From Betaproteobacteria bacterium (GTDB taxonomy: Bacteria > Pseudomonadota > Gammaproteobacteria > Burkholderiales > Burkholderiaceae_C): 34,530 bases of DNA. The stretch spans positions 1 through 34,530 of the forward strand of contig RFXS01000007.1 in the NCBI GenBank assembly GCA_009921465.1, written 5' to 3'. Both the position numbers and the translations under genes were made by a program. Under the pieces are notes generated by a model, which was not told the origin of the DNA, searched no databases, and saw nothing but the letters and a program-made list of their open reading frames with translations. Shown here piece by piece: positions 14,380 to 22,800 of the stretch (its first letter is position 1; every line of letters starts with the position of its first letter).

Positions 14380-15588
14380 TCAGGCAACCGCTTTGCCGGT
14401 CGCCTCAGCACCGGCTTGGAGCTGCGCCTGACTGGGCAACCACAACACGATCAAAGCGCTCACACAGGCGATGGCCGACATCGTCAGCATCAGGCTGGTA
14501 AAGCCTGATGCCTTGATGAAAGGCCCCAACACATACACCGCCAATGAGCTGATGCCAAACGACACGGCAATGCGCACCCCACTGACGCGCGAACGCATGG
14601 AGTTGTCGATATAGCGCACCACCATGGTTTCGTTGAACGGGATGGAGGCAAACACCGACACCATGTAGGCGATGGCTGCCACATACCAAAGCCAACCCGT
14701 GGTGTGGGCAGCCAGGTAAAACACCATCACCTGCATGGCCAGCACACCCAAGAACAAGGGCTTGACGGCCACCTTGTCGAGCAAGCGGCCCACCACCAAT
14801 TGGGCCAATGAAGCCACCGCATAAATGCCCGCCAGCAAAAACCCGATTTGGGCCGGGTCGGCCACCAAACCATCGAGCCGCTCGACCATCAATTGCGCGT
14901 TGCCGTTGGTGGTGAAATTGAACAACAAACTGCCTGTGGTGGCACTGGCCACCATCACGACAAAAGTGCGTATGGCCAAGTGACGAGGCAAATGCACTTG
15001 GGTGGGGGCTTTGCGCGCCGGCGCCGCATGCTCAGCAGGGGCACAGCGCGCAAACCAAAAACCACATGCGATAGACACCACACCTGGCACCACAAAGGCC
15101 ATGCGCCAGCCAAAGTACTTGACCAACAAACCGGTGGACAAGGCGGCCAAGGCAATGCCCAGGTTGCCTGCCAAACCGTTGAACCCAATGGTGCGCCCGG
15201 GGGTTGTGGAGTTTTGTACCAGCAGCGGAATGCCCACCGGGTGGTAAATGGCAGAAAACGCACCCAGCACCGTCAAGGCCAAACCCATTTGCCACGGGCT
15301 TTGGGTCAGCGCAACAACGATGGCACTGACCCCCATGCCATGGAAAAAAATCAGCATCATGCGCCGGCGCCCCCACAAGTCACCCCAGCGCCCAGCCGGC
15401 ACCGAGGCCAGACCAAACATCACAAAAGCCCCTGTGGTGTAGGGCATCAAGTCCTCCCAGCGCGCCACGCCAAAGTCGGTCGCGATCGCGGCGACCGCCG
15501 TGGCAAAGATCAGCAAGAACAAATGGTCCAGGGCGTGGGCAAAGTTCAATAAAAAAGCAGGGGTTCGGTTCATGCGGGCCATTGTCAT
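14380..15588 (-). CDS. MFS transporter
   Basis: A 402-residue, about 12-helix major facilitator transporter. The loop-2 motif is GRWGDLWGRRRMM, the cytoplasmic motif between helices 8 and 9 is GRLLDKVAVKPL, and a long loop after helix 6 (residues ~200-225) splits the two halves. It resembles sugar- or fosmidomycin-resistance-type (Fsr-like) MFS proteins, seen in the AIYHPVGIPLLV segment of helix 4. Substrate and direction of transport cannot be told. Three in-frame ATGs (15588, 15582, 15573) compete and none has a good ribosome-binding site. It follows the metallophosphoesterase by 5 nt, so it is probably co-transcribed and may be coupled. Confidence 0.9.
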   Translation of the reverse strand: MTMARMNRTPAFLLNFAHALDHLFLLIFATAVAAIATDFGVARWEDLMPYTTGAFVMFGLASVPAGRWGDLWGRRRMMLIFFHGMGVSAIVVALTQSPWQMGLALTVLGAFSAIYHPVGIPLLVQNSTTPGRTIGFNGLAGNLGIALAALSTGLLVKYFGWRMAFVVPGVVSIACGFWFARCAPAEHAAPARKAPTQVHLPRHLAIRTFVVMVASATTGSLLFNFTTNGNAQLMVERLDGLVADPAQIGFLLAGIYAVASLAQLVVGRLLDKVAVKPLFLGVLAMQVMVFYLAAHTTGWLWYVAAIAYMVSVFASIPFNETMVVRYIDNSMRSRVSGVRIAVSFGISSLAVYVLGPFIKASGFTSLMLTMSAIACVSALIVLWLPSQAQLQAGAEATGKAVA

Positions 15589-15593
15589 CGAAT

Positions 15594-16403
15594 TCACAAC
15601 ACCAAATCGACCCAGCACGGGGCCACAAAATCGGGGTTTTCAAAACCCCCTTGGCGGCGCATGGGGTAACCGCGTGGGTTGCACACCACCCGCGTACCGC
15701 CCAGCCCATAGTCAAAACTGCTGTGCGTGTGGCCGTGCACCCACAGCGCGGCACGGCCCATCCAGTGATCCAAATTGGAGCCAAAGGCGGCACTGCCCAG
15801 ATCACTTTGGTACATGGGTGCGGTGGAGCGAAAGCTCGGGTAGTGGTGGGTCACCACCACGGTGCGCTTTGGTGGGGTTTGCGCCAAGGCGGCGTCGAGC
15901 CAGGCACGGCTGTGGCGATGGCGCTCCAAGGTGTCCAAAGGCTGCAACTTGCCCTGCCCTGCCAGCCCATGATCAGCCCCGCGTTGGCCCACGGCAATGG
16001 CGCGGTAGTCGACCATGGTGCGCCGCGCCACCGCCATGGCCGCGTCGCGTTGATCGGCACCAAACAACTCAAAATCGGTCCACAACGTGGCACCCAAAAA
16101 CCGCACCCCGTCCAAGTCGATATGGTCGTTTTCTAAAAAATAAACGCCCAGTTGCTGCGCGCGCGTGCGCATCAGTTGCAGCCCCAGGTCCCAGTCGCCG
16201 TCATACAGCTCGTGGTTGCCTGCCACATAAACAATGGGTTTGTCGGGGAAAGTCTCGCGCGCCCACACCAGTCCTTGCACGCCCACGTGGATGTCGCCAG
16301 CGAGCACCACCACATCGACACCACGGTCGATGCGCTGCGCGCCCTCGAGCGCATCCATCGGGGCAAACTCCACATGCAAATCCGACAGCACCAACAAACG
16401 CAT
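15594..16403 (-). CDS. Calcineurin-like metallophosphoesterase
   Basis: A 269-residue cytoplasmic phosphoesterase. The dinuclear metal motifs are all present: SDLH (D8, H10), GDIH (D37), GNHE (N63, H64), THH and GHTH near the C-terminus. Targets in this superfamily range from phosphoproteins and nucleotides to cyclic nucleotides, and none can be chosen here. The ATG at 16403 is preferred because the protein then opens directly with MRLLVLSDLH and an AAGGA lies 10 nt upstream; an ATG 21 nt earlier (16424) is the alternative. It is divergent from the MFS gene at 16495 and just upstream of the MFS gene at 14380. Confidence 0.9.
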   Translation of the reverse strand: MRLLVLSDLHVEFAPMDALEGAQRIDRGVDVVVLAGDIHVGVQGLVWARETFPDKPIVYVAGNHELYDGDWDLGLQLMRTRAQQLGVYFLENDHIDLDGVRFLGATLWTDFELFGADQRDAAMAVARRTMVDYRAIAVGQRGADHGLAGQGKLQPLDTLERHRHSRAWLDAALAQTPPKRTVVVTHHYPSFRSTAPMYQSDLGSAAFGSNLDHWMGRAALWVHGHTHSSFDYGLGGTRVVCNPRGYPMRRQGGFENPDFVAPCWVDLVL

Positions 16404-16494
16404 GGCTTTCAGGTCCTTTTCCATCGATTGAAATCCCCCCGGACCCCGGGCGAATCCCCATGGTCAACGTGACAGGCCATGCTACCCTTTTCGC

Positions 16495-17733
16495 ATGCCC
16501 CACGCCCCCGCATCCGCCGATTGGATTGACTCGCGCCACGCCGCACGCAGGCTAGCCCTGACCTTGGCCATCATGACCTTGGGTTGCAGTTCCATGTACG
16601 TGGTGGCCGTGGTGCTGCCGGCTGTACAAACCGAATTTGGCGTGGGTCGCGCCGACGCTTCACTGCCCTACACACTGATGATGGTGTGCTTTGGCTTGGG
16701 CGGCATTTGGATGGGCCGCTTGGCCGACCGCATGGGCATTCAAAAAGTGCTGTGGCTGGGCTCTGCGGGCATTGTGGCGGGCTTTGTGGCCGCGGGCATG
16801 GCCCCCAATATATGGGTGTTTGTGTTGGCGCATGGCCTGTTGCTGGGTTTGTTGGGCAGTTCGTCGACTTTTGCGCCTTTGCTGGCCGACACATCGCTGT
16901 GGTGGAACAAGCGCCGTGGCATTGCGGTGGCGGTTTGCGCCAGTGGCAATTACTTGGCCGGCAGCATTTGGCCCACCCTGACGCAGTGGGGCGTGGAGCA
17001 TTGGGGTTGGCGCACCGCGTATGTGGTGCTGGGCCTGGTGTGCGGTGTGGGCATGGCGTTGCTCGCCTTTGGCATGCGCCAGCGCCCGCCCTTGTTGGCT
17101 GGCCCGACCCAAGGCAGCGTGCAAGCTTTGGCTTCGCAGCGGCCTTTTGGACTGAGCGTGGGCACGGCTCAAGCCTTGCTGTGCGTGGCCGGATTGGCCT
17201 GCTGCGTGGCCATGTCCATGCCCCAAGTGCACATCGTGGCTTATTGCACCGACCTGGGGTTTGGCGCGGCACGCGGCGCTGAAATGCTCTCGCTCATGCT
17301 GGCCTGCGGCATTGCCAGTCGCCTCATTTCAGGGGTGATATGCGACCGCATTGGCGGCTTGCGCACCCTCATGCTGGGCTCGGTCTTGCAAGGCATTGCA
17401 TTGCTGATGTTTTTGCCTTTTGATGGCCTGGTGTCGTTGTATGTGATTTCAGCCATGTTTGGCTTTTTTCAAGGCGGCATCGTGCCGTCTTACGCCATCA
17501 TCGTGCGCGAGTATTTCCCGCCCGAGCAAGCCGGCCAACGGGTGGGCGCGGTGATCATGGCCACGATGCTGGGCATGGCACTGGGCGGATGGATGTCGGG
17601 CAAGGTTTACGACTTGACAGGCTCCTACCATGCGGCCTTCATCAATGGCGCGCTCTGGAACCTGCTCAATGGCTTGATCGTTCTGGTTCTTTTTTGGCGC
17701 ATCCGTTCGGCCCAGCGATCGGTGCATACTTGA
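16495..17733 (+). CDS. MFS transporter, monocarboxylate/oxalate-formate-like
   Basis: A 412-residue, 12-helix MFS transporter. Visible marks are the MGRLADRMGIQKVL loop-2 motif, the long QRPPLLAGPTQGSVQALASQRP central loop and SRLISGVICDRIGGLRTL after helix 8. The ASLPYTLMMVCFGLGGIWMGRLAD start and the SSTFAPLLADTSLWWNKRRGIAVA segment recall the monocarboxylate / oxalate-formate antiporter group, which carries organic acids. It is followed after 25 nt by the VOC-domain gene and divides the region from the divergent phosphoesterase. The substrate is probably an organic acid, by family only. Confidence 0.9.
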   Translation: MPHAPASADWIDSRHAARRLALTLAIMTLGCSSMYVVAVVLPAVQTEFGVGRADASLPYTLMMVCFGLGGIWMGRLADRMGIQKVLWLGSAGIVAGFVAAGMAPNIWVFVLAHGLLLGLLGSSSTFAPLLADTSLWWNKRRGIAVAVCASGNYLAGSIWPTLTQWGVEHWGWRTAYVVLGLVCGVGMALLAFGMRQRPPLLAGPTQGSVQALASQRPFGLSVGTAQALLCVAGLACCVAMSMPQVHIVAYCTDLGFGAARGAEMLSLMLACGIASRLISGVICDRIGGLRTLMLGSVLQGIALLMFLPFDGLVSLYVISAMFGFFQGGIVPSYAIIVREYFPPEQAGQRVGAVIMATMLGMALGGWMSGKVYDLTGSYHAAFINGALWNLLNGLIVLVLFWRIRSAQRSVHT

Positions 17734-17758
17734 TGGCCTGACCACACCTGCAAACCCC

Positions 17759-18178
17759 ATGACATCTCACCGACCCCCCTTTGAAGTGCTGCGCCTGGAC
17801 CATGTGGTGCTGGCCGTGAGTGATTTACAACGTGCTGAAAATTTCTACACCCAGTTGCTGGGGGCGCACGTCGAGCGTCGGCTGGAAAAACCCGTGTTGG
17901 TTCAATTGCGCACCGGCGAGAGCTTGCTCGATTTGGTACCGGGGGCACCCGATGCGGCCCACCCCAACATGGCGCACTATTGCTTTCGCATCGACCCCTT
18001 TGACGAAGCCGCCATCACCGCCCACTTAAAAAGCCTCGGCATCGAAGTGGAAGTCAGTGGTCAGCGCTACGGGGCCGACGGCCATGGCCCGTCCATTTAT
18101 TTACGCGACCTCGATGGCAACCAATTGGAGCTCAAAGGCCCACCGGTGCGCCGCTTGGATGGCACGGCCATCGATTAA
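17759..18178 (+). CDS. VOC-superfamily metalloprotein (glyoxalase/dioxygenase-like)
   Basis: A 139-residue single VOC module pair. The metal ligands typical of glyoxalase/dioxygenase members are present: H15 (LDHVVLAVSD), H73 (MAHYCFRI) and E124 (DLDGNQLELKG). The layout of paired beta-alpha-beta-beta-beta units is clear. Such proteins act as lyases, isomerases or extradiol dioxygenases, or bind antibiotics. It lies 25 nt after an MFS gene on the same strand and is convergent with the FAH-family gene, ending 11 nt before it. A role in organic-acid or aromatic breakdown would fit, but nothing sets the substrate. Confidence 0.88.
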   Translation: MTSHRPPFEVLRLDHVVLAVSDLQRAENFYTQLLGAHVERRLEKPVLVQLRTGESLLDLVPGAPDAAHPNMAHYCFRIDPFDEAAITAHLKSLGIEVEVSGQRYGADGHGPSIYLRDLDGNQLELKGPPVRRLDGTAID

Positions 18179-18189
18179 AGCCAAGGGGT

Positions 18190-19053
18190 TCAATCTTTGG
18201 TGGAGCGCACCACCACGCGCATGTCGCCAATGCCTGCAAAAGAGGTGGTGATGACGTCACCCGGGTGCACTTGGGCCACGCCCTCGGGTGTGCCGGTGTA
18301 GAGCAAGTCGCCCGTGCGCAAGGTGTAAAAGGAAGAGGCGAATTCGATCAGGCGGGGGATGTCCAAAATCAGGTCGCGTGTATTGGCCTTTTGTCGCAGT
18401 TCACCATTGACATGCAAACTGAAATCAATTTGATCGGGGTGGGCGATCTCGTCGGCGGTGACCAACCATGGGCCCAGCACGCTGTAGGAATCCACCGATT
18501 TGCGCAGGCTGCGCTCTTCTGGGCCACGCACCGTCATGTCCAATCCACTGGTGTAGGCCGCCACATGGCGCATGGCGTTGGCACGGGTGATGTTGCGCCC
18601 ACCTAGGCCAATGATGACCACCAACTCGGCCTCATGGTCGTTGCGCCGATCCAAGTGCTCAATGGCCACGCCTGCGCTGGGCCCCACCAAGGAGCTGGTG
18701 GCTTTGAGGAACAAACCGATTTTTTGTATCTCGATGACCTGGTTGTTGTGGTGGATCTCCACTTGCTCACGCGCCTCGTCCAGGTGCTTTTGGTAGTTCA
18801 CCGGTGCGGCCACAATCTTGCCAGGGTTGGCCACCGGGGCCAACCAGGTGCGGCCTGCCAAGGGCAAGGATTTGGCACTCGGGGCCAAGCGGCGGATTTC
18901 AGCGCACACCTGATCCAAGTGGGCGATCAAGGGGTCGTGCACGGGCATGGGATAACCCACACGCGGCAAGATGTCCAGCGCAGCGGTTACATCTTTGACC
19001 TGATCACCTTCGACCAGGCCCAAACGGTTGTCATCAAAACGGGCAATTTTCAC
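18190..19053 (-). CDS. FAH-family hydrolase/lyase (second copy in window)
   Basis: A 287-residue FAH-fold enzyme. The N-terminal domain (MKIARFDDNRLGLVEGDQVKDVT) precedes the catalytic domain with metal ligands E141 and E143 (NDHEAELVVIIG) and D172 (SGLDMTVRG), and the closing GDLLYTGTPEGVAQVHPGD. This form is common in 5-oxopent-3-ene-tricarboxylate, fumarylpyruvate and ureidoglycolate-type enzymes. The start codon is GTG at 19053 with a poor ribosome-binding site. It lies 115 nt after the hydroxypyruvate-isomerase-like gene on the same strand. It is clearly different from the FAH gene at 5340, sharing only the catalytic core. Confidence 0.9.
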   Translation of the reverse strand: MKIARFDDNRLGLVEGDQVKDVTAALDILPRVGYPMPVHDPLIAHLDQVCAEIRRLAPSAKSLPLAGRTWLAPVANPGKIVAAPVNYQKHLDEAREQVEIHHNNQVIEIQKIGLFLKATSSLVGPSAGVAIEHLDRRNDHEAELVVIIGLGGRNITRANAMRHVAAYTSGLDMTVRGPEERSLRKSVDSYSVLGPWLVTADEIAHPDQIDFSLHVNGELRQKANTRDLILDIPRLIEFASSFYTLRTGDLLYTGTPEGVAQVHPGDVITTSFAGIGDMRVVVRSTKD

Positions 19054-19168
19054 AGGGGCTTTCTGAAATATTGAAGGGTGATTTCCACCAACGAGCGCTG
19101 AGCCTTTCGCCAGCTAACCAACGGGGGGAATTGCATGCGCTGATCCACCCCAGGCTCAGGAGTGCGCA

Positions 19169-20080
19169 TCATATATCGCTCGGGTGTTGGGCACGCCAGC
19201 GTCGCAACCATTCCAAACCGGCATGGGTCGCGCCAGGCTGCTCGCCGCGAATGGGGCGGTATTCGCAACCCACCCAGCCTTGCCAACCGCAGGCCAGAGA
19301 GACTTCGTCAATCACATCCAGCAAATAAGCGTAGTTTTGCTCACCACCGTCAGGCTCTTGGCGCTCAGGCGCACCCGCAATTTGGAAATGCCCGACCCGA
19401 CCCGTGGGCAAATAAGCCCGCACCTTGGCCGCCACATCCCCCTCTACCACTTGGCAGTGGTACAAGTCCATTTGCACTTTGAGGTTGGTCTCGCCCACCT
19501 CGGCCACGATGGCATGGGCGTCGGCTTGTCGGTTGAGAAAATAATGCGGGATGTCGCGCGTGTTGATCGGCTCGATCAGCACCTCACAGCCTTGCTGTGC
19601 CGCTTGTCGTGCGGCCCAACGGACATTGGTCATAAAGGTGTCGCGCAAAGTGCCACTTGCGCGTGCCAGTGGACCATGGGTGTCAAGCACTTCATGCGGG
19701 GCTGGATCGGTGCGGTAAGCCTGCGGGACCAAACCGGCCAAGATATGGATGCGTGGACACGCCAAGCGCCGGGCATAGTCCAGGGCCATTTCGATACCGC
19801 AGCGGAATTCTTTCTCTTGCCCTGGCTGGCAAGCACGGCCACGCTCCCCCGCTTCCCAGGCCCGGGCCATGTCGGCGCGATCCGTGCCCCCCGCTGGCGT
19901 GTTAAACAGCACCTGCTGCAAGCCGTGGGCCTGCAGTCGCGAAGCAATTTCGCTGGCCTCCCATTCATAGGGGGACATGTATTCCACCGCTTCAAACCCA
20001 TCGCTCGCAGCAGCTTCGAAGCGTTCTAAAAAGGGGAATTCAGCGTAAAGAAAGGACAGGTTGGCAGCGAATCGGGGCAT
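19169..20080 (-). CDS. Hydroxypyruvate-isomerase-like TIM-barrel protein (Hyi/OtnI family)
   Basis: A 303-residue TIM-barrel sugar isomerase/epimerase. The family signature runs through the sequence: NLSFLYAEFPFLERFEAAASDGFEAVE, VLFNTPAG, HILAGLVPQ, LIEPINTRDIPHYFLN, QMDLYHCQVVEGD, GHFQIAGAPERQEPDGGEQNYAYLLD and a final GCEYRP. These hold the metal-binding Glu/Asp/His residues. Known members interconvert hydroxypyruvate and tartronate semialdehyde (Hyi) or act on 2-oxo-tetronates (OtnI). The copy is about 45 residues longer than E. coli Hyi, with inserts after residues 80 and 125. It probably forms an operon with the following FAH gene. Confidence 0.88.
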   Translation of the reverse strand: MPRFAANLSFLYAEFPFLERFEAAASDGFEAVEYMSPYEWEASEIASRLQAHGLQQVLFNTPAGGTDRADMARAWEAGERGRACQPGQEKEFRCGIEMALDYARRLACPRIHILAGLVPQAYRTDPAPHEVLDTHGPLARASGTLRDTFMTNVRWAARQAAQQGCEVLIEPINTRDIPHYFLNRQADAHAIVAEVGETNLKVQMDLYHCQVVEGDVAAKVRAYLPTGRVGHFQIAGAPERQEPDGGEQNYAYLLDVIDEVSLACGWQGWVGCEYRPIRGEQPGATHAGLEWLRRWRAQHPSDI

Positions 20081-20148
20081 GGTTCATCCGTGGGGTCTGG
20101 CGTTACACCCATTGTGCCGCCACAAACCGCCGGATGATGGTTGACCGG

Positions 20149-20955
20149 TCAGGCCAGCACGCTGCGCAAAATTTCGTGCTTTTTATCCACGCCCATGCCT
20201 GTGTCAAAAAAGGTGGCAAATTGACGCGCCGCACGCAAGAACAAGCGGGTAGGCACCCCATTTTGGTAAGGCACCACATACTGGGTTCTGAACTGCGGCA
20301 AGGGGCTGGCTTCAACGGCTTCAAATTTCAGGGTGGGTACTTTTTCATTGGCCTGGGCCACCACTTTTTTCAATTCATCCAGGTTGCTCCATTCCTGAAT
20401 GTCTGCGGTCGCAAAAAACATGATTTGCTGGGTCTCACGCACGATGCGGGTCCAAAACGGATACGCGTAACCCCGGCTGGCGTAGATGTCGTTGTTGGCC
20501 TCCAAGCGCGCATCACCACGCTGTTTGTTGTAAAAGCGCAAAATATTTTCAGGTGTGATGTCCACAGGCTTCCATGATGTGATGACGATATCCTCGGCCT
20601 GGGCCCGTGACTCCTCGGCGATCTCCACAATGTGGGTAGACATGCGGGGCACAAAATCACGGTGCACGCCGGCCTCGGTCAATATTTTGCGCAGCACCAC
20701 CATGACTTCGTCGAACACACTGCCGCCGACCTGCACATCCAAGGGTGCCGACTGATAGGGCGACTCACGGTAAATGCGGTCGGGCTGGCGCATGATGAAG
20801 GCCATGTAATTGAGCTGGTCCTTCAAAAGTACCTCGGGTGTGACATTGATGAAATAGTGGCGGATGTCCCGCTCCTCGACCACATTTTCATGCCAAGCTG
20901 TGAGCACCTTTTTGAGGAATGGTGTGCCCCCATACTGGTTCAATAGCGTCAACAT
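20149..20955 (-). CDS. Truncated-globin-like protein without a proximal histidine, plus unknown C-terminal domain
   Basis: A 268-residue cytoplasmic protein. Residues 1-120 follow a truncated haemoglobin: LLNQYGGTPFLKKVLTAW (helices A-B), IRHYF with the CD1-type Phe35, LLKDQLNYM (helix E), IYRESPYQSAP (EF) and FDEVMVVLRKILTEAGV (G). The proximal-His position reads Pro71, and there is no His at all between residues 34 and 97, so ordinary haem ligation looks impossible. Residues 121-268 (ITSWKPVDITPENILRFYNKQRG ... FRTQYVVPYQNGVPTRLFLRAARQFATFFDTG) match nothing I recognise. An AAGGA lies 6 nt before the ATG. It is separated from the FDH operon by a strong terminator, so it has its own promoter. 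A non-haem sensor or partner protein is possible. Confidence 0.65.
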   Translation of the reverse strand: MLTLLNQYGGTPFLKKVLTAWHENVVEERDIRHYFINVTPEVLLKDQLNYMAFIMRQPDRIYRESPYQSAPLDVQVGGSVFDEVMVVLRKILTEAGVHRDFVPRMSTHIVEIAEESRAQAEDIVITSWKPVDITPENILRFYNKQRGDARLEANNDIYASRGYAYPFWTRIVRETQQIMFFATADIQEWSNLDELKKVVAQANEKVPTLKFEAVEASPLPQFRTQYVVPYQNGVPTRLFLRAARQFATFFDTGMGVDKKHEILRSVLA

Positions 20956-21014
20956 GCGAAATCCTTGAATCTAAAATCGGAAACCGCCAAACCGGCGGCG
21001 AAATTTCTGTTCGA

Positions 21015-21039
21015 TGACAGGTGTGTAATGTTACTGTCA
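21015..21039. promoter_or_regulatory. Inverted repeat upstream of the globin-like gene
   Basis: TGACAG at 21015-21020 and CTGTCA at 21034-21039 form a perfect 6-bp inverted repeat with a 13-bp spacer, about 60 bp before the globin-like start. A minus-strand TTGACA (21040-21035) overlaps it and could be a -35, but I find no good -10 at the right distance. It is a possible operator only. Confidence 0.3.
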
Positions 21040-21068
21040 AAAAGCAAAACGCCCATCCTTGGATGGGC
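21038..21068 (-). terminator. Rho-independent terminator of the FDH cluster
   Basis: A perfect stem (21051-21057 with 21062-21068, GCCCATC/GATGGGC) with a CTTG tetraloop is followed on the minus strand by GTTTTGCTTTTTG (21050-21038). It lies 33 nt after the last gene of the FDH cluster and marks its end. Confidence 0.85.
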
Positions 21069-21101
21069 CTGTTTTGATGCAGATCAGAAACGCAGGACGG
21101 C

Positions 21102-21428
21102 TCAGGATTTTTTAGCCCCCGCAGGCGCGGCAGGTGCGGCAGGCGCAGCAGCGGTGGGCGGGTTGGGGTTGTACTCGAACTTGCCTGGATCGGCACAAGC
21201 CGGCATGGCCGCAGGTTTGCCCGCTTTGGCCTTGTTGGTGCGCTGCACATGGGCGGCCACTTTGTCTTGCGATTTACACAACAAATAGCTGTCCACTTTG
21301 CCAGAGTGGGCCGTTTTGGCAGCGGCCTCTGCGGCCTTGGCCTTGGCTTCGTCACTGGGCGGGGGCAACTTGGCCCAAGCTGAGGTGGCGACCAGACTGG
21401 CCAAAAACCATGCAAATGCTTTGTTCAT
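21102..21428 (-). CDS. Small secreted Ala/Pro-rich protein at the end of the FDH cluster
   Basis: A 108-residue protein with a Sec signal peptide (MNKAFAWFLASLVATSAWAK). The mature part has an Ala/Lys-rich helix (DEAKAKAAEAAAKTAH), two cysteines (YLLCKSQDK and MPACADPGKFEY) that could form a disulfide, and a low-complexity Ala-Pro tail. A GGGAGAG ribosome-binding site precedes the ATG at 21428. It follows the FDH cytochrome b gene by 13 nt and ends just before the operon terminator, so it should be made with the enzyme in the periplasm. I recognise no family; a stability or scaffold role is a guess. Confidence 0.8.
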   Translation of the reverse strand: MNKAFAWFLASLVATSAWAKLPPPSDEAKAKAAEAAAKTAHSGKVDSYLLCKSQDKVAAHVQRTNKAKAGKPAAMPACADPGKFEYNPNPPTAAAPAAPAAPAGAKKS

Positions 21429-21441
21429 TGCTCTCTCCCGT

Positions 21442-22551
21442 TCAAACTTGGACTGGCCCAGATGCTGGTGCAGGGCTGCGGTGCGCGGGGATCTTGCCCG
21501 CTTGGATGTCGTCGTGCCACATGGCATGGTGTTCCTTGGCCCAGGTTTCGTCGACATATCCCGTTCGCATGGCATCGTAGGCACCTTCCATGCCCACGGT
21601 GCCCATGTAAATGTGCCCCAAAAACAAGGCCATCATCAACACCGTGGCCACCGCATGAACCATGTGTGCAATTTGCATTTCGCCCCTGGTGTAGACAAAG
21701 TTGGGCAGCAGTTTGTCCATGAACAAGCCCGAGACCACCACCACCGCCCCCAGCACAAACACACCGACCCAAAACAAAACCTTTTCACCCGCATTGAAAC
21801 GGTGCGAGGGGATCTCTTGGCCGCCGAACAGACCGCCGCCTTTGAGCAGCCAAGTCAAGTCACCTTTGCTGGGCATGTTGTCTTTGGCAAAGGTCACAAA
21901 CACCACCACCAAAGAGACCGCAAACAAGGGCCCCGCAAAGTTATGGGCATTTTTCAAGGCATAGGTGAGCCACCCAAACAAGCTGCTGCCCATGATGGGC
22001 AACAACAAAAACTTGCCAAAGGCCATCACCAAACCCGACACCGCCAATACACAAAACGCAATCGCATTGGTCCAATGCGCGCTGCGCTCAAATGGCGTGA
22101 AGCGTTCAATCTTGCGACCGGTGGTTTGCCCATGCAAGGTCATGGTGCCACGGCGCCAGTAAAAAATTCCTAAAGCGCCCAACACGATAAAAAGCAAAGA
22201 ACCACCATAGGGAATGATCCAGTTGTTGCGCACCTGCCGCCAGGCTTCGCCAGCGTTGGTCATGCTCGACCCAGGGTATTGCACAAAAGGCTGCACCAAA
22301 TTACCCGCTTCTGGCGCTTGGGTTTTGGGCAGGCTGCTGTAACCGGTGGCACCTTGGCCCACCTGGCGCCACACGGGCGCATTGTTGCCAGGCTGCACCT
22401 GGGCGCGCTGGGCGTTGCTTTGTTGCAGGTACTGCGGGTCTGCCGAAGCCTCGGCCGCCACCGCCGCAGTGGCCGGTTTGTCTTGCGCGGCCACGCCGCT
22501 GCACAGCCAAGGCAAAGCCCAAGCGATGACCCAAATCATGGTGCGTGACAT
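21442..22551 (-). CDS. Formate dehydrogenase cytochrome b subunit (gamma)
   Basis: A 369-residue FdnI/FdoI-type membrane subunit that takes electrons from the FeS subunit to quinone. A signal peptide (MSRTMIWVIAWALPWLCSGVAA) and a ~90-residue periplasmic stretch precede helices at about 113-132, 161-178, 204-222, 257-279 and 297-315. Likely haem b ligands are H159 (SAHWTN), H203 (KNAHNFAG), H296/H299 (AHMVHA) and H313. It is longer than E. coli FdnI (217 residues) because of the N-terminal part, as in other beta- and epsilonproteobacterial FdhC proteins. It sits 15 nt after the lipoprotein gene in the operon. Confidence 0.93.
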   Translation of the reverse strand: MSRTMIWVIAWALPWLCSGVAAQDKPATAAVAAEASADPQYLQQSNAQRAQVQPGNNAPVWRQVGQGATGYSSLPKTQAPEAGNLVQPFVQYPGSSMTNAGEAWRQVRNNWIIPYGGSLLFIVLGALGIFYWRRGTMTLHGQTTGRKIERFTPFERSAHWTNAIAFCVLAVSGLVMAFGKFLLLPIMGSSLFGWLTYALKNAHNFAGPLFAVSLVVVFVTFAKDNMPSKGDLTWLLKGGGLFGGQEIPSHRFNAGEKVLFWVGVFVLGAVVVVSGLFMDKLLPNFVYTRGEMQIAHMVHAVATVLMMALFLGHIYMGTVGMEGAYDAMRTGYVDETWAKEHHAMWHDDIQAGKIPAHRSPAPASGPVQV

Positions 22552-22566
22552 GTGGATGGCCTTTGC

Positions 22567-22800
22567 TCAGTTGGTTTTGGCGTAATCGTTTTGACCGGCT
22601 TGGGCACGCGTGCGCAAAGCCTGCTCCCAACTGGTTTTATCGCCAGCCTTCCAGCCACCATTGACAAAGGCGGTTGGTGCGTCACCAGTGCCTGTGAATG
22701 GGGCGGCGTCGGACTTGGTGCCCAGGGTCTGGGGTTTTTCCATGCAAGCGCTCAGGCCGCAGACTGCGACCAAGGCCATAGAGACGATGGTTTTGCTCAT
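22567..22800 (-). CDS. Small lipoprotein within the FDH operon
   Basis: A 77-residue predicted lipoprotein. The signal MSKTIVSMALVAVCGLSAC ends in the lipobox LSAC with lipidated Cys19; Met at +2 gives no inner-membrane retention signal, so the outer membrane is likely. The mature part (VNGGWKAGDKTSWEQALRTRAQAGQNDYAKTN) has a short aromatic-charged motif. It overlaps the FDH beta gene by 4 nt (ATGA) and precedes the gamma gene by 15 nt, so its synthesis is tightly tied to the enzyme. I recognise no named family, and the function is unknown. Confidence 0.82.
   Translation of the reverse strand: MSKTIVSMALVAVCGLSACMEKPQTLGTKSDAAPFTGTGDAPTAFVNGGWKAGDKTSWEQALRTRAQAGQNDYAKTN

Noticed and set aside
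20142-20151. Perfect palindrome TGACCGGTCA at the end of the globin-like gene
   Set aside because: It includes the stop codon, has no T-tract and no loop for a terminator, and lies at a gene end rather than a promoter; probably chance.
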